The translations under genes were made by a program, and so were the position numbers. Positions 12,201 to 22,669 of a stretch of 64,000 nt of DNA are shown in pieces. The notes under the pieces are model-generated. The model was not told where the DNA came from, did no database searches, and saw only the letters and a list, made by a program, of their open reading frames with translations. Each line of letters opens with the position of its first letter. Position 1 is the first letter of the stretch. This stretch comes from Edaphochlamys debaryana (Eukaryota > Chlorophyta > Chlorophyceae > Chlamydomonadales): positions 541,144-605,143 of the forward strand of contig JAEHOE010000078.1 of assembly GCA_016858145.1 (NCBI GenBank), in the 5' to 3' direction.

Positions 12201-14406
12201 TCCCACACGTTGAGGCCCGCGGCCAGGACAGGCCGAGCGCGGTAGAGCCCATCCCCAAGGACCCCAGGTATGGGGCTGGAAGACTGCCAAGGGCCAACGG
12301 CGGGGGGCCGGCGGCCGGCCTTCCGCTGCTGGAGGCGCAGGCGCAGTCCCTGGCGGGGCATTGCAGCAGTGGGGCGCCCCGTGGGCAGGCGGGCAATGGC
12401 ACCGCTGTGACCGCCCTCTCTTTCGGGGTAGTGGGTAACTTCTGCGGCAGGCCTTCCGCTGCTGGAGGCTGCTCGAGGCGCAGGGGCAGTTCATGCGGGG
12501 CGGACCAGCCGTGTGCGTCCCCGTGGGCAGGCGGGCAATGGCACCGTTGTGGCCTTCCTCCCTCGGCAATGGGTACCCTCTGCGGGAGTCCGGCAGCAGG
12601 AGCGGCCGGGGCAGCCCCTGGCCTGAGGGGCAGCGGGGCAAGGTGGTGGTGGTCGCAGAGGGTGGCCCAGCGGTTGGTGGTTGGCGCCGAAATGCGCAGT
12701 GCGTGGTTGGAACCTCGCCATCCCAACACGCCACTCTGTCAGGCCCATGCGTGGGGCTGAGCGCGTGGGGCTGAGGATGCGTTGGTTACCGGTACAGTAG
12801 GGACGGCCTCCAAGTGGGGAGGCAATGAGCGCCGCGGGACAAGGTGGTATCGTGGTGGTCCCCTGGCCTTTGGGGGCCGCAGTACAGGTGGTGGTGGTCG
12901 CAGAGGAAGGCCCAGCGGTGCGGTCCAGTCCGCCGAGCCCACGCGTGGGGCTCAGGGCCTGAGGGGTTCGAAGTGGCGCGCCATTGGATGGACGCTGTTG
13001 AGGACAACGGACAAGCGGTCCTGGGACTTTACTGACCCATCCAGACGCCGCTTTCATACAAAATATACTGCGCTGCAATGCGCAGTTTAGTTTACGGTAT
13101 GTGCGGGTCTCGGCTTGCCTCACGGACTTCGCTTGGGCTTGGGGCACGGGGGCCCTGGATTTTGGATGCGCTGATTCGATGCCCAGTGGTGATGCTGGTC
13201 ATGTTGCATGGGTGCATGTACGGTGTACCTACTACCTAGTGCCGGCCTGTACGAATGCATGAGTCATGCGCTGGGCGGATTCATGCGTGTGTGCGCTAAC
13301 GGCTGTGACTCTGTGAGGGCCTTCGGCTCTAGCAGTGGACGAACTGGACTTCCACGTAGTGCTGTGCGTCAGTGCGTGGTATGTGATACCGGTACGCGTT
13401 GAAGGCTAGGGAGCTTGGCTGTTGCGTTCTGAGGTAAGCACTGACACACAAGCGCGGGGGACTGCTGGCTGGGGAGGAGCTGGGATGGCCAAGCACCGCC
13501 TCCAGGTGGAAACCCCCGCTGCCATCAGGCGGTGTAGCGGTGTGATTCGCTTTCCCCTTTCCAAATGAACCGCTTATCCCGGTCGCAGCGGCTGAAAGTG
13601 GCCTTCAGGCAACGCACCCTCACAGAGCGGGTCTCAGTCTGCCGGGGAGCGCAGGCGCAAAGCCAGTCATGTAACGGTCCCGTTAGGCGGGAAAGTAGGG
13701 GGAGGGCAAGCCTGCTCGCGACTTCGGAGGAAGTCGCCGGGACGGGACCGCCGACGTGTCAAGGGCCGACCGTAACGCCTGCGGCCGTTGATCGCACTAG
13801 CAGCTGAGCCCGAGCACGGAGCGTCTTGACTGAGAAGATAGTGCAGAAAAGACGTAGACGTTGCTACGCCAACGGCTTGAACACGCTTTCACTCTCGTGT
13901 TTGCCCCCGTGGCATCCGCGTGGACCCCCGTGCGACGCTTTTTGTCACCGAACGGCTTCAAACGCGCGTTTCCGAGCCCCATCAAACAGCGCAGGATGCT
14001 GTTTGAGTATGGTTGACTCCGGGGTGCGTAAGCGGGAGCGGAGCTGGACCACAGACTTCGTCGCTTTGGCCGAACTTAACCTGAGGACGTGAGCCGCGGA
14101 GGCCGTCAACACCGGGCCATTCCCAGCAACGGCACCAGGCTAAAGAATGAAGAATGTGCTCAAAGGTGCTGTGCGGCTGTGGCCGTTCAACCGCCGGGAT
14201 CGGGGTGCCGAGCACCAGGGGAATTTCATCGGCCACATATAACGCCGCGACGTGCGCACACATTTCACTCAGTGTCCGAGCCTCACAGCCACACTTGCGC
14301 GTGCGAGAGCACCTGAACCTGCCGAGTCCAAACTGGAAGGCAACAGCCGTGCATCCGCGCGAACAGGCCAGACCCACAACGCCGATCACCCCCAGATCGC
14401 CCGACC
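12201..14406. other. Gene-free interval: long 3' UTR and upstream region
   Basis: No convincing exon is visible. Imperfect repeats fill 12317-12960: ggccttccgctgctggagg and gggcaggcgggcaatggcac each occur twice about 135 bp apart, and a ggtggtggtggtcgcagagg block occurs at about 12640 and 12890. A TGTAA at 13670-13674 is the first plausible polyadenylation signal after the TIR-like/TPR gene, which would imply a 1.5-kb 3' UTR. A TATAA at 14238-14242 lies about 165 bp before the next start codon and may be its TATA box. Confidence 0.4.
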
Positions 14407-15683
14407 ATGATGCTCCAGAGCTCCAGGACTACGGTCTGCGCGACTCGCGGCAGCCGCTGCACCCGCGCGGTCGTCAATCCGAGCCGCGTCGTCACCGCAC
14501 GAGCCACCGCCACGCTGGCGCGTCCTGTTGAAGAAGGTGAGCGCAAGCGAGCTAAATTGGCCGAGTTACTGCGCGCGTGGAACACGCGGAGCTCGGGGGC
14601 GCCGCGTGTTCTCGTCCAAAACGTGGTGCTGACGTTAGATACTCTGAGCGTTCTCCGCGGCCCGCGCTCCTCCGCTCGCCTGCGCAGCCACACACAGCGT
14701 AGATCACTGCTCGCTAATGCGCGGGGCTGGCTTCCTGCCGGCTGCAAGCCGTGCGTTTTCGAAGAGCCACACTGTGAAACATGCCGCTTGCCCGCTACCT
14801 TTCCCGCCACGCAGCCGCGCCCGCTCAAGCCGCTGCCGCCGCTGCGCCGGTTGAGGCACGAGTCATGGACGACGGCGAGGTCACGGGCCCAACCTCAAGC
14901 GGCCTCGACTTCATTGACCTAGTGCATCTGGAGCCGGCCATCGTGCAGCTGTGCCTCGAGGACGCCGTGACCTTCCGCAACGTCTGCGACTGCGCCAACC
15001 CGATGCGCATGCGGAACAGCGCGCGAGCCTACGAGCACGCGCCCAGCCGCGACAACGTCGCCGCGCGCGCCAAGTCGCCGGTGCCGCGGCGCTTCAACGT
15101 CAACATGGTAAGCATTTGCCGCCGCTTCCCCGCCTTCCTGCCGCCTCGCCAGCATTTCCTCCCCCTCCTCCACCTCCTCTGACCTGACCTTTACTGACTT
15201 TTCTCCCGCTTTTGCCTCCTTCCTTCTTGTTTTCCGCAGCTGGCCAACTACCGTGACAACGTGACCCGCAACCTCGCGCCCACGGTTGCCCACGGCTTCG
15301 CCAACGCCGCCCGCGCCGCCGGCCTGGCGCTCGCCGCGCCCCAGCCCGGCAGCACCCCGCCGCCCTTCAAGCGCGCCGCCGCCCTGCGCCTCTACTGGCA
15401 GCAGACCCGCGCCAGCCAGGAGGCCGCCGCCAAGGCCAGCGGCGGCACCGCACAGCAGCACAGCAGCCGCGCCGGCGCCGGCGCGCAGGCGGCCGCGGGC
15501 CCCACGGCGGCGCCAGTCGGCGCTGCGCGGCGCAACGCGCCGCCCGCTCCGCCGCCGCAGCAGCGCGCTCCCGAAGGCCAGCGTGTCCCCGCCTTCGCCC
15601 TGGCCTCAACGACCGATGACCGGCTCTGCGTTCAGCAGCCGGGCGGCGAGGGCATGGCCTGCGCCCGGGCCGACTGGATCTAG
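14407..15683 (+). CDS. Unrecognised protein with a likely organelle transit peptide
   Basis: Three exons: 14407-14536, 14815-15107 and 15240-15683; phases 1 and 0 match and give about 288 aa. The first exon encodes an Arg/Ser/Thr/Ala-rich, acid-poor leader (MMLQSSRTTVCATRGS, then RVVTARATATLA) typical of chloroplast or mitochondrial import signals. The mature part contains GLDFIDLVHLEPAIVQLCLED and a basic AYEHAPSRDNVAARAKSP stretch, then an Ala/Gln-rich tail ending RADWI. I recognise no domain. Starting instead at ATG 14781 would drop the transit peptide and give 256 aa; the upstream exon is preferred because its donor (GAAG|GTGAGC) and the acceptor at 14814 keep the frame. It is followed by a TGTAA at 15785. 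Confidence 0.6.
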
Positions 15684-15784
15684 ATCTGGATCTGGTTCTC
15701 AGCTGGATCCGAGAGGCTGTACGGCGGTCCTGCCGCTCGCTTACGACTCTATGTGGCTTAGGTTCGTTACTCGTGTGCATGTCG

Positions 15785-15789
15785 TGTAA
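15785..15789 (+). other. TGTAA polyadenylation signal
   Basis: TGTAA about 100 nt after the stop of the preceding gene, at the usual spacing for a green-algal 3' UTR. Confidence 0.55.
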
Positions 15790-15799
15790 CCTGCTGTGA

Positions 15800-18445
15800 G
15801 CAGGTGTTCCGTGTATGTGCTTTCGCGCCCCACGTGGGGCCGTGTACGTCCAGGCTCGTTGATCGGCCCCCCGTGTGCGAGCCCTTCGGGTCTTGTCTGC
15901 GTTTACAGAGTCACCTCCAGAGTCAGGGTGAACTCCTGCGTGCTGTGTCATTCAGATGTGCGTAGGATGTGCTGGTTACTCCGGTCCGGGCGTTGGTGCT
16001 GGGCTGGTCGAGTGCTATCAGGTCGGGTTGATGAGGGCGGCTCAACGAAAGGCTTGCCTCCTCGTATGGGATCGAACAAGCGGTTCGTAGGTTAGCTCGG
16101 GATCCTGGATTGAAGGTATTACAGTCGGTGCTTCACAGGTGCTTGCCGGCACACGTACTTTCCGGTGCCGTGACAACACATAAAGCCCCCAAAAAGATGC
16201 GGAAACGCAATAAACTGATGTTGAGACCTGTGCGCGTTTGACGCGCGTTGCCTTCATCCTACGAGGGACCAAACCTTAGGGGGCGCCGCCGTGGATTGAT
16301 CAGGTTGTGGCGTCTGTTGCCGTTGGTGACGGGGCGCCCCCAATTGGCCCTTTTCTCTGCATGTTTTGAGCAGACACCCCCGCAGCGCAGGCACGGACGT
16401 GTGCCGTTTGAGCTGGCGGTGCTCGCAGACTGCTGACCATGGGTGCGGGATTTGTCCAAACGGTGTTGACGAAGGCAGGAGTGGTGGGGTGTGACGCTAT
16501 CTCGAGGGCTATCACAGACGTAGGCTGGATAGGGGTTTTGCAGTTGCTGTCGGAGGAGCAGACGCTGGGGCGCTAGCTTTACGGTAGCATGTTGATCGCG
16601 TGTTCATGTGTGTGATGCGCTGACGTTTTGGACGCCTGCTGGGCGGGTCAGTTGCGAACTGCGTGTGGCGTGTGGCAAGATGAGATACGAAGATGACCAA
16701 TCATGGGGATCACGTTTTGATGCCTGCCTCGTGCGGCTCCAGGGCGGGTTGCCGTACCTCTCGGGATTTGGATCCGGATTTCTCTGCAGAGGTCTCTTTG
16801 CTCTTGGGAGGTCGTAGCTCTCCCCGGTTGCGTCTACAGCTCCAGTGCTAGAGCTGTCTGTCGCCGGCGCGTTTTGCGTGGTGACCCGGCTTGCGTAAGG
16901 TCATTCCCCCAGCCCCCTTGTGCACCTCCGAGGTCTTTCTGTACATATCGGTGGATAAGTGGCGGTCAGGGTGCGGAGTCCGCCCCTCACGGCTTGCCGG
17001 GGGAGACTTATTGTGCCGGCAGTTGTGCATGGATTGCATGTGGCTGCATGCGGAGTGCTGCCGATGAGCACCCTGGGCAGGCGGGCGCGTGGCGTCCTTT
17101 GCTCAGATATAACAGAACCTCAAAACGAAGAAGCTTAGTGCATTCGCATGGCAAGCCTCAGACATCGAGGTTTGATGGTCGGAGTTGGTTGTCGTGCGTG
17201 GGGATGCCCAGCATGTAACGCCCCTGGCACGCTCAATGCGCATCTCCTCTTCGGAAACGGAGGCGGGGTGTTTCTCCCGCCGTGCTCGGTACCTGACACG
17301 TTTCTCCAGTGCACCAGCCCGCCGTCGTTTGGCTTCTAGAAGGCAAAGCCTTGTAAACACCGTGCAATGCAACCGGGTGCAACCCATGGGTTACTTAGGA
17401 CGCGTTGCCTGGGGCGGGTGGGCTACTGCTGCGGCTTGAGGGCTCAATGCCGCAGCTGTGGAAGATGGGACGGGCTGCATGGGCTGATAGCTACCTTGGT
17501 ACCAGTATCAGCGGTACATTGGGCTGAAGGGGCGCAGGGGCAACCAATGAAGCAAGGGCCACACAGGGACACAGCAGCAGCCCCTTGCGATTGCGGAAGC
17601 CTCAGACGACAGGTGCACGGCTCGTCCGGGCACACAGCTGCCGCGAGAGCTTGAATGCTTGATCCCCGCTAACAAAGAACCCCGGAAGCCCGCCCGTAGC
17701 CCGGCCACGCGGCCACCACCACTCAGGTCCAGCATGGCATGATCTGCACGGCCCCTGACCCCTGAGTGACGAGGGCCCCCCAAACTGCCAACCTTCTTCA
17801 ATGGCCCAGTAGCAGGTGTCCCCGTGCTCCATCCTGCCCCCCACGCCAAGCAGCGCCTGGGCTCAGGAGTCCTCATCTGCCTGAGCACACAACCCTTTTG
17901 GCGCACGACACCTCAACCTCTAGCCACCGCCCCGAAAGCTAATCCTGGTTCAGCTTACTTCAGCTAAGCTTGCCATCAGGCCTTCGCAGCATCCCAGCAG
18001 CCAATTTAACGAGCCTCCTCCCTCCACCCAGCCACACACCGGGCCGTGGCGGCTGACACCCGGCCGCTTGCTGCCCCTGACCCCCTGAGCATTACCGTAA
18101 CCTGCATGCGCAGACCTCCCACTCGCGGTCAGCATGGGGCCACCACCCCTCTGGTCCATCACGGCAGCAGCTCAAGGGGCAGCGAGTGTCATCGTACTCC
18201 AGCCTGCTCCGCGCACGGAACAGCGCTCGGGCTTAGAGGTCCGCACCTGCCTGCAATAGTTCAACCTCAGCACCGCGCCCACAATCTAAGCAGAGCTGAG
18301 CTTGCCGTCAACCCTTTGCCCTCCGTCTTGCGCAAACCAGCCGCACACCATGCCGTGGCGGCTCCGAACCGGCCGCCTGCTGCCGTTTACCTCCCCAAGC
18401 ACCACAATGCATGCGTGGCCCTCCCATGCGAGCTGAGCCCCCGCC
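15800..18445. other. Gene-free interval
   Basis: About 2.6 kb without an exon-like frame on either strand; base composition is less GC-biased than in the genes. The only structure I see is the degenerate duplication at its right end. It separates the 3' end of the plus-strand gene from the 3' end of the minus-strand MYND gene. Confidence 0.4.
17690..18400. repeat. Degenerate tandem duplication, offset about 310 bp
   Basis: Blocks such as gccgtggcggctgacacccg (about 18041) and gccgtggcggctccgaaccg (about 18353), and gagtcctcatctgcctg (about 17869) and gaggtccgcacctgcctg (about 18236), align with an offset near 310-370 bp and scattered changes. It looks like an old duplication in the region beyond the MYND gene's stop. 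Confidence 0.5.
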
Positions 18446-21400
18446 TTACGTTCCCGCCGCCGCCGCCTGCGCCGCCGCCGCCTGCACCGCCGCCGCCATG
18501 GCCTTGCACCGCTCCTTGTGCCCCTCCCGCCAGGCCGCCGCCTGACAGTCCCGGCCGCAGTACCGCACCGCCCTGCAGCCGCCGCACAGCTTGAGCTTCA
18601 GCTCCGCCTCGCAGGGGGCGCCGAAGTTGCAGCAACCCGGCCGGCCGCACACGCGCAGACGAATCCATATCCCCGCCTCTGGCGGCGGCGCCAGCGGCGG
18701 CGGCAGTGCCGCCGCCAGCACTGCCTGGGCGTCTCGCCGTGCGTCGGCGGGGCTCCCCAGCAGCACCCTTGTCGCGTCCATGAGCACCGCAATCCGTGGC
18801 ATGTCCTCAAAGTGTCCGTTGGTGAACGGAAGGAACTTCTGTGCGAGGCAGCGGAAGGACTCCGAGGCCGCTTGGCCGTTGGCGGCCTGGAGCAGCCTCA
18901 GGCCCATGCCGGCAGAGAGCCCACCGTCCGGGACCAGAGCCAAGAACCGCATGGCCCCAAGCCACGCCTGCGCCAGGCAGCCCCGCTCCGCCTCTGCCTC
19001 GGCTTCTTTCTCCGCCCCCGCCGTCGCTGCATCCCTCAGGGACCCAGCGGGCTCCGCCGCCCCTGCGTCTCCCGGCGCTCCCGCTCCAGCCGCCGTTGTG
19101 CGCCCCGTTGCGCCGCTGCCGCCGCCACTCGCCGGCAACTGCAGCAGCCAGCGCTGGACGCGAGCGGTCAGGAGGGGGTGTGCGGCCAGGGCCGTCAGGC
19201 TCCGCACGAGCATTCCCGCCACCTTGATCCGCCCAGCTGCGTCCAGCTGCTGACCTTCTGCCGCCGCTGCGGCCCCGCTGCTGCCCCCGCCTGGGCCGGC
19301 ATCTGGGTCGGAGCACAGCAGCTTGCAGCCCGCCGCCAGCAGGCGGTGGGGCTGCCTGGCCAAAATCTGGGCCTCCGCCGTCCTGTCCGCGGGTGCCTGT
19401 GCGTCGTCCGTCATGTACAACAGGCACGTGTTGAGGAAGAATGAGAGGTCGGCGCGCGACGGTACCGGCGCAAGCGGGTCCGGAGCGGCGGGCCTGTCCC
19501 CGGCCGGGACCTCGGCCGAGTCGGAGATGACCCGGGCCGCGAGCCTGCACACGGCCTGGAGTGCGTACGCATCTGCCTCCGCCGCCAGCGGCCCCGCCCG
19601 CCCCGCCGCCGCCAGCTCCCGCCGCTGCTGCCGCTGCCGGAGGGCGAGCAGCTGCAGGGCAGAGAGAGCCCGGCGGGCCTCCTGCTGCACCGATAACGTC
19701 CGCGGACCGGTGCGGCACTGAGCCGTCTCCAGCTCCCTACCCTGCTCCTCCAGCGCTAGCGCCAGGCCCAGGGCCCGCTTGGCGTAGGTCAGGCTGATGG
19801 CCCCAGACTCCCCAAGTGCCTCCCGGGCCTCGGGGTCCGCCGGTGCGAGGGGTGCCAGGTCCAGAGCGGTGCAGACAGTGAAGGCGGTCATGGGCACCCA
19901 CTCTAGGAAGCCGGCCAAGGCCCGGTCTGATTCCGAGGCGGCCGGGGAGCTGGCCTGGAGAGCGGCGAGGTAGGCGAGGCGCAGCACGCGGTCCAGCCCC
20001 GCCCCCAGCCTCGCCCAGCGCAGGCGAGCAAGGACGCCCTCGCGGCCGGCGCCTGTGAGGGCGTGCGTGGGCAGGAAGGGCGGGGCGGGTGGCCGGGATG
20101 GGGGATGGCCGGGATGGGGGGTGGTGTGGCAAAGAGGAAGGCACGCCTTCCAGGCAGCTGGTCAGGGCACGGCTAGGCATGCGGGCGTTGCCCATGGAGC
20201 AGCAGGCCGCTCGCCGCCTCCCTCAGAGCCCGGCGCTGTGTGCTAGTGCCCACGGCTGCTTGCGGCCAGCGCCGCGCGGCGCTCACCCGTTTGGCACCAG
20301 TCCTGGGGCAGGCAGCGGCTGGCTTGGCTTAGCCGCCCCACCGCCGCAGACATGACCTCAACCAGGTGTGGCGGCGGCACGTCGCAGGGGCCCTGCCGGC
20401 GACGCGGGTCAGGCAGCAGGTGCATCACTGCGTATAAGTACGGTCATCAAGAGCAGTGCTTGGACTTAAGGCGGGGCAGCCACAACGCATCGGCAACAGC
20501 AACGTCGCACCGGCTGCAGCCTTTGCACGGCGTCCATCGAGGCGGCCAGGCCCTCCCCCGCCATCGCCAGCACCATGGCCCCCGCCTCCAGCCAGTGCGC
20601 CACCTCGGCAGGGCTCCAGCCCGGGTTCCTGGTGCCGGCATGACCCAGGAGGCTCATGCAGACCTGCGGGCCAGGCGGTGCGGGGACGCCGGGGAGGCGG
20701 AGTTTAAACCCTAAACCCTAAAGCGGAGGGCAGCTAGGCTGGGTTGTGGCTGGGTACTAGCCGAGGGTGTGGGGGGGGGGGACGGGATAACGATAACCGA
20801 ATGGTGACAGCGCAGGCTGGGTCGGTTGCCAGGGGCTTAAGCCCTACAAGGTGATCCGTGGCAGCAGCACCCCTTCTTTGCGCTCCCACGCACCGCATGC
20901 GAAGGTACCAGCGGTTTGGGGTATGCGCCGCCCAGGCCCTCGCCCCGGCTCAGGCGGCACAGGGCCTCGGCCGTCCGAGCCGAGACCCGGGCCATCTGCA
21001 GCCCGCTGGGCACCCCACGCTCCGGCGGCAGGCACCGCTCCTCGGGAAACACGACCTCCCCCGCCCGCGCCTTCACCCACAGCCCCAGCGTCACCGAGAC
21101 TATCTTGGCGTGGTGCCTCCACAGGGCCTGCTGCTGAGCCTTCGTCATCCTTGCCGCCGACGCGCTGCCGCCGGGAGCCCCGCTGCTGCTACCGCTTCTG
21201 CCCTCCGCCGCATCCCCTGCCGGCTCCATGCCCGCCTGCTCCCACAGCGTCTCCAGCGCCGCCAGCCGAAGCGCTGCCACGTCAGCGTGTGACAGCGCCC
21301 CACACACGGCCTGGTCGGGTGAGCGCGCTCGGCCTCCGGCTGCCCCTGCCCCGCGCTGTGCAGCAGCGCGGCCGCATGCGGCAGGACCGTCAAGGCGTGC

Positions 21401-21825
21401 AGGAGCGTGCCGAGGTCTGAGTCGAAGGCTTTGTCGCACATGGGCACGGCCCCGGCGGCTGCAGGCCGCTCAATTGTGACGCGAGGCCGCCTGGCCTGGC
21501 CTGGAAGCAGGCAGCCGTCGGGTCCCGGAAACGTGAGCAGCGCCTTTGACGCACCCGCCAGCACCTGGGAGGACTGCAGCGCTGCGGCGAGTTGGGTGAC
21601 CAGATCAGGGAGCTTGGCAGGTGCAGGGCGGGCCTCCGGAATCTCCGCGGTTGCTTGTGTATCGATGTGGTGTTGGAGCAGGAGGGAGGAGATGACGTGG
21701 ATGCTGACCACAGCGCAGGCGGTGCAGGCGCAGCCCTTGAAGCAGCTGCTGATGAGGTCGTCGTTGTTGTAGCCGAGACCGGGCGAAGGCGCCTGTTTGA
21801 TCGTGTGCTGCGCCAGGTCTGACAT
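18446..21825 (-). pseudogene. MYND-finger family gene, 5'-truncated and frameshifted
   Basis: Minus-strand exons: about 21825-20909, 20663-20511, 20392-20287 and 20052-18446. The last encodes 534 aa ending in a MYND zinc finger: CGRPGC, then CGGCRAVRYCGRDC and WREGHKERC, the full Cys/His set of this protein-interaction domain. Splice phases of the last three exons match those of the paralogue at 22670-28570 exactly. Two defects argue for decay. Homology to the paralogue stops near 21905, so about 150 N-terminal residues are missing. Near 21316-21322 the frame changes from ...QGQPEAERAH to DQAVCGALSHADVAALRL, a net loss of one base or gain of two. Translation could still start at ATG 21825 (MSDLAQHTIK) if the frame error is an assembly artefact. 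Confidence 0.7.
20703..20722. repeat. Short interstitial telomere-like repeat
   Basis: Two and a half copies of CCCTAAA, the plant-type telomere unit, lie in an intron of the minus-strand MYND gene. It is too short to show a telomere fusion and could be a repair insertion or chance. Confidence 0.5.
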
Positions 21826-21904
21826 GGCCGCCGCGGCCTGGGACTGGGCTGCTAGGAAGCTGGCTTCGAGCAGGGGAGCGCACAGCTTCCGCAGCTGGGG
21901 CCGG

Positions 21905-22193
21905 TCGGACGGAGCGAGCCTGCGTGGAGCACATCCAATACTACGGGCCGCTGGGCCCGGGTCACCACCTGCCGGTGGGGCGCGTGGGCTACTACGGCGG
22001 GCCCAGCTCGCCGGAGGCGAACTTCCTCGAGGCGCAGTTTCTCCGGTTTGGCCAAGCCCTGGAGGCGGGCGGCTCTGGCGGTGGGGGGGTGAGCCTGCAG
22101 CAGGCAAAGACGGAGCTCAGCAAGCTGCCCATGCCCGCGCCGCCGGACGGGCAGCGCTACGTCTGGTTCGCAGTCAACGCGATCAGCGCATAA
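21905..22193 (+). pseudogene. Orphan plus-strand coding fragment
   Basis: An open frame with good codon bias ends at TAA 22191-22193 and reads EHIQYYGPLGPGHHLPVGRV, ending YVWFAVNAISA. No start codon context or upstream exon exists on this strand, because the region to the left codes for the minus-strand MYND paralogue. Its left edge coincides with the point where homology of that paralogue stops. The simplest reading is the last exon of another gene brought here by the rearrangement that truncated the MYND gene. I do not recognise the protein. Confidence 0.45.
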
Positions 22194-22669
22194 CGATAAC
22201 GCCAACCAAATGAGAACAACTCGCTCAACTCGGTCCCACACCGCACCGCATCCAAGCGCTGATGAGAGGCTGCTTGACGCTACTTAAGGTCTTGCGCTGG
22301 TGGGGGTTCTGGACAGCACCAGGCTATAGGCGCTGGGGTTTGAGGTTGAACATGGCAGCGCGAGGGGTGGAGCAGCGTCTGCCTGCTGGGGGGAGGAGGG
22401 GGGAGCCCGCCAGGGGAGCGCGCGTGTGTGTTTCCCGCGCGTGGCTCCTTTGCCGCGACTTTTGGGGGACAGGGTGTTTACAGACTAAAGCTGTGGCAAG
22501 AATAGACACACTTGGCTCGGCACGGAAGGTCATACTGCTTTGCTCACTCCCGCGACAGACGGTACGCTGCCTGAGGCGATTTCACCGCAATCACGCACGC
22601 TGGCGACACCTCTCCTTGATTTAAAGTATCGGTGCGCATCCTCTTTAAGTTTGGTGTGCCCTGGCGCAA
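22194..22669. other. Interval upstream of the plus-strand MYND-family gene
   Basis: About 475 bp without an exon. It should contain the promoter and 5' UTR of the gene starting at 22670. No clear TATA box is visible. Confidence 0.35.

Noticed and set aside
13982..14389. Minus-strand frame of 135 codons upstream of the transit-peptide gene
   Set aside because: No homology, no intron structure, and codon use unlike the genes; probably chance.
20703..20722. Telomere fusion or chromosome end
   Set aside because: Only two and a half units, inside an intron, with gene sequence on both sides.
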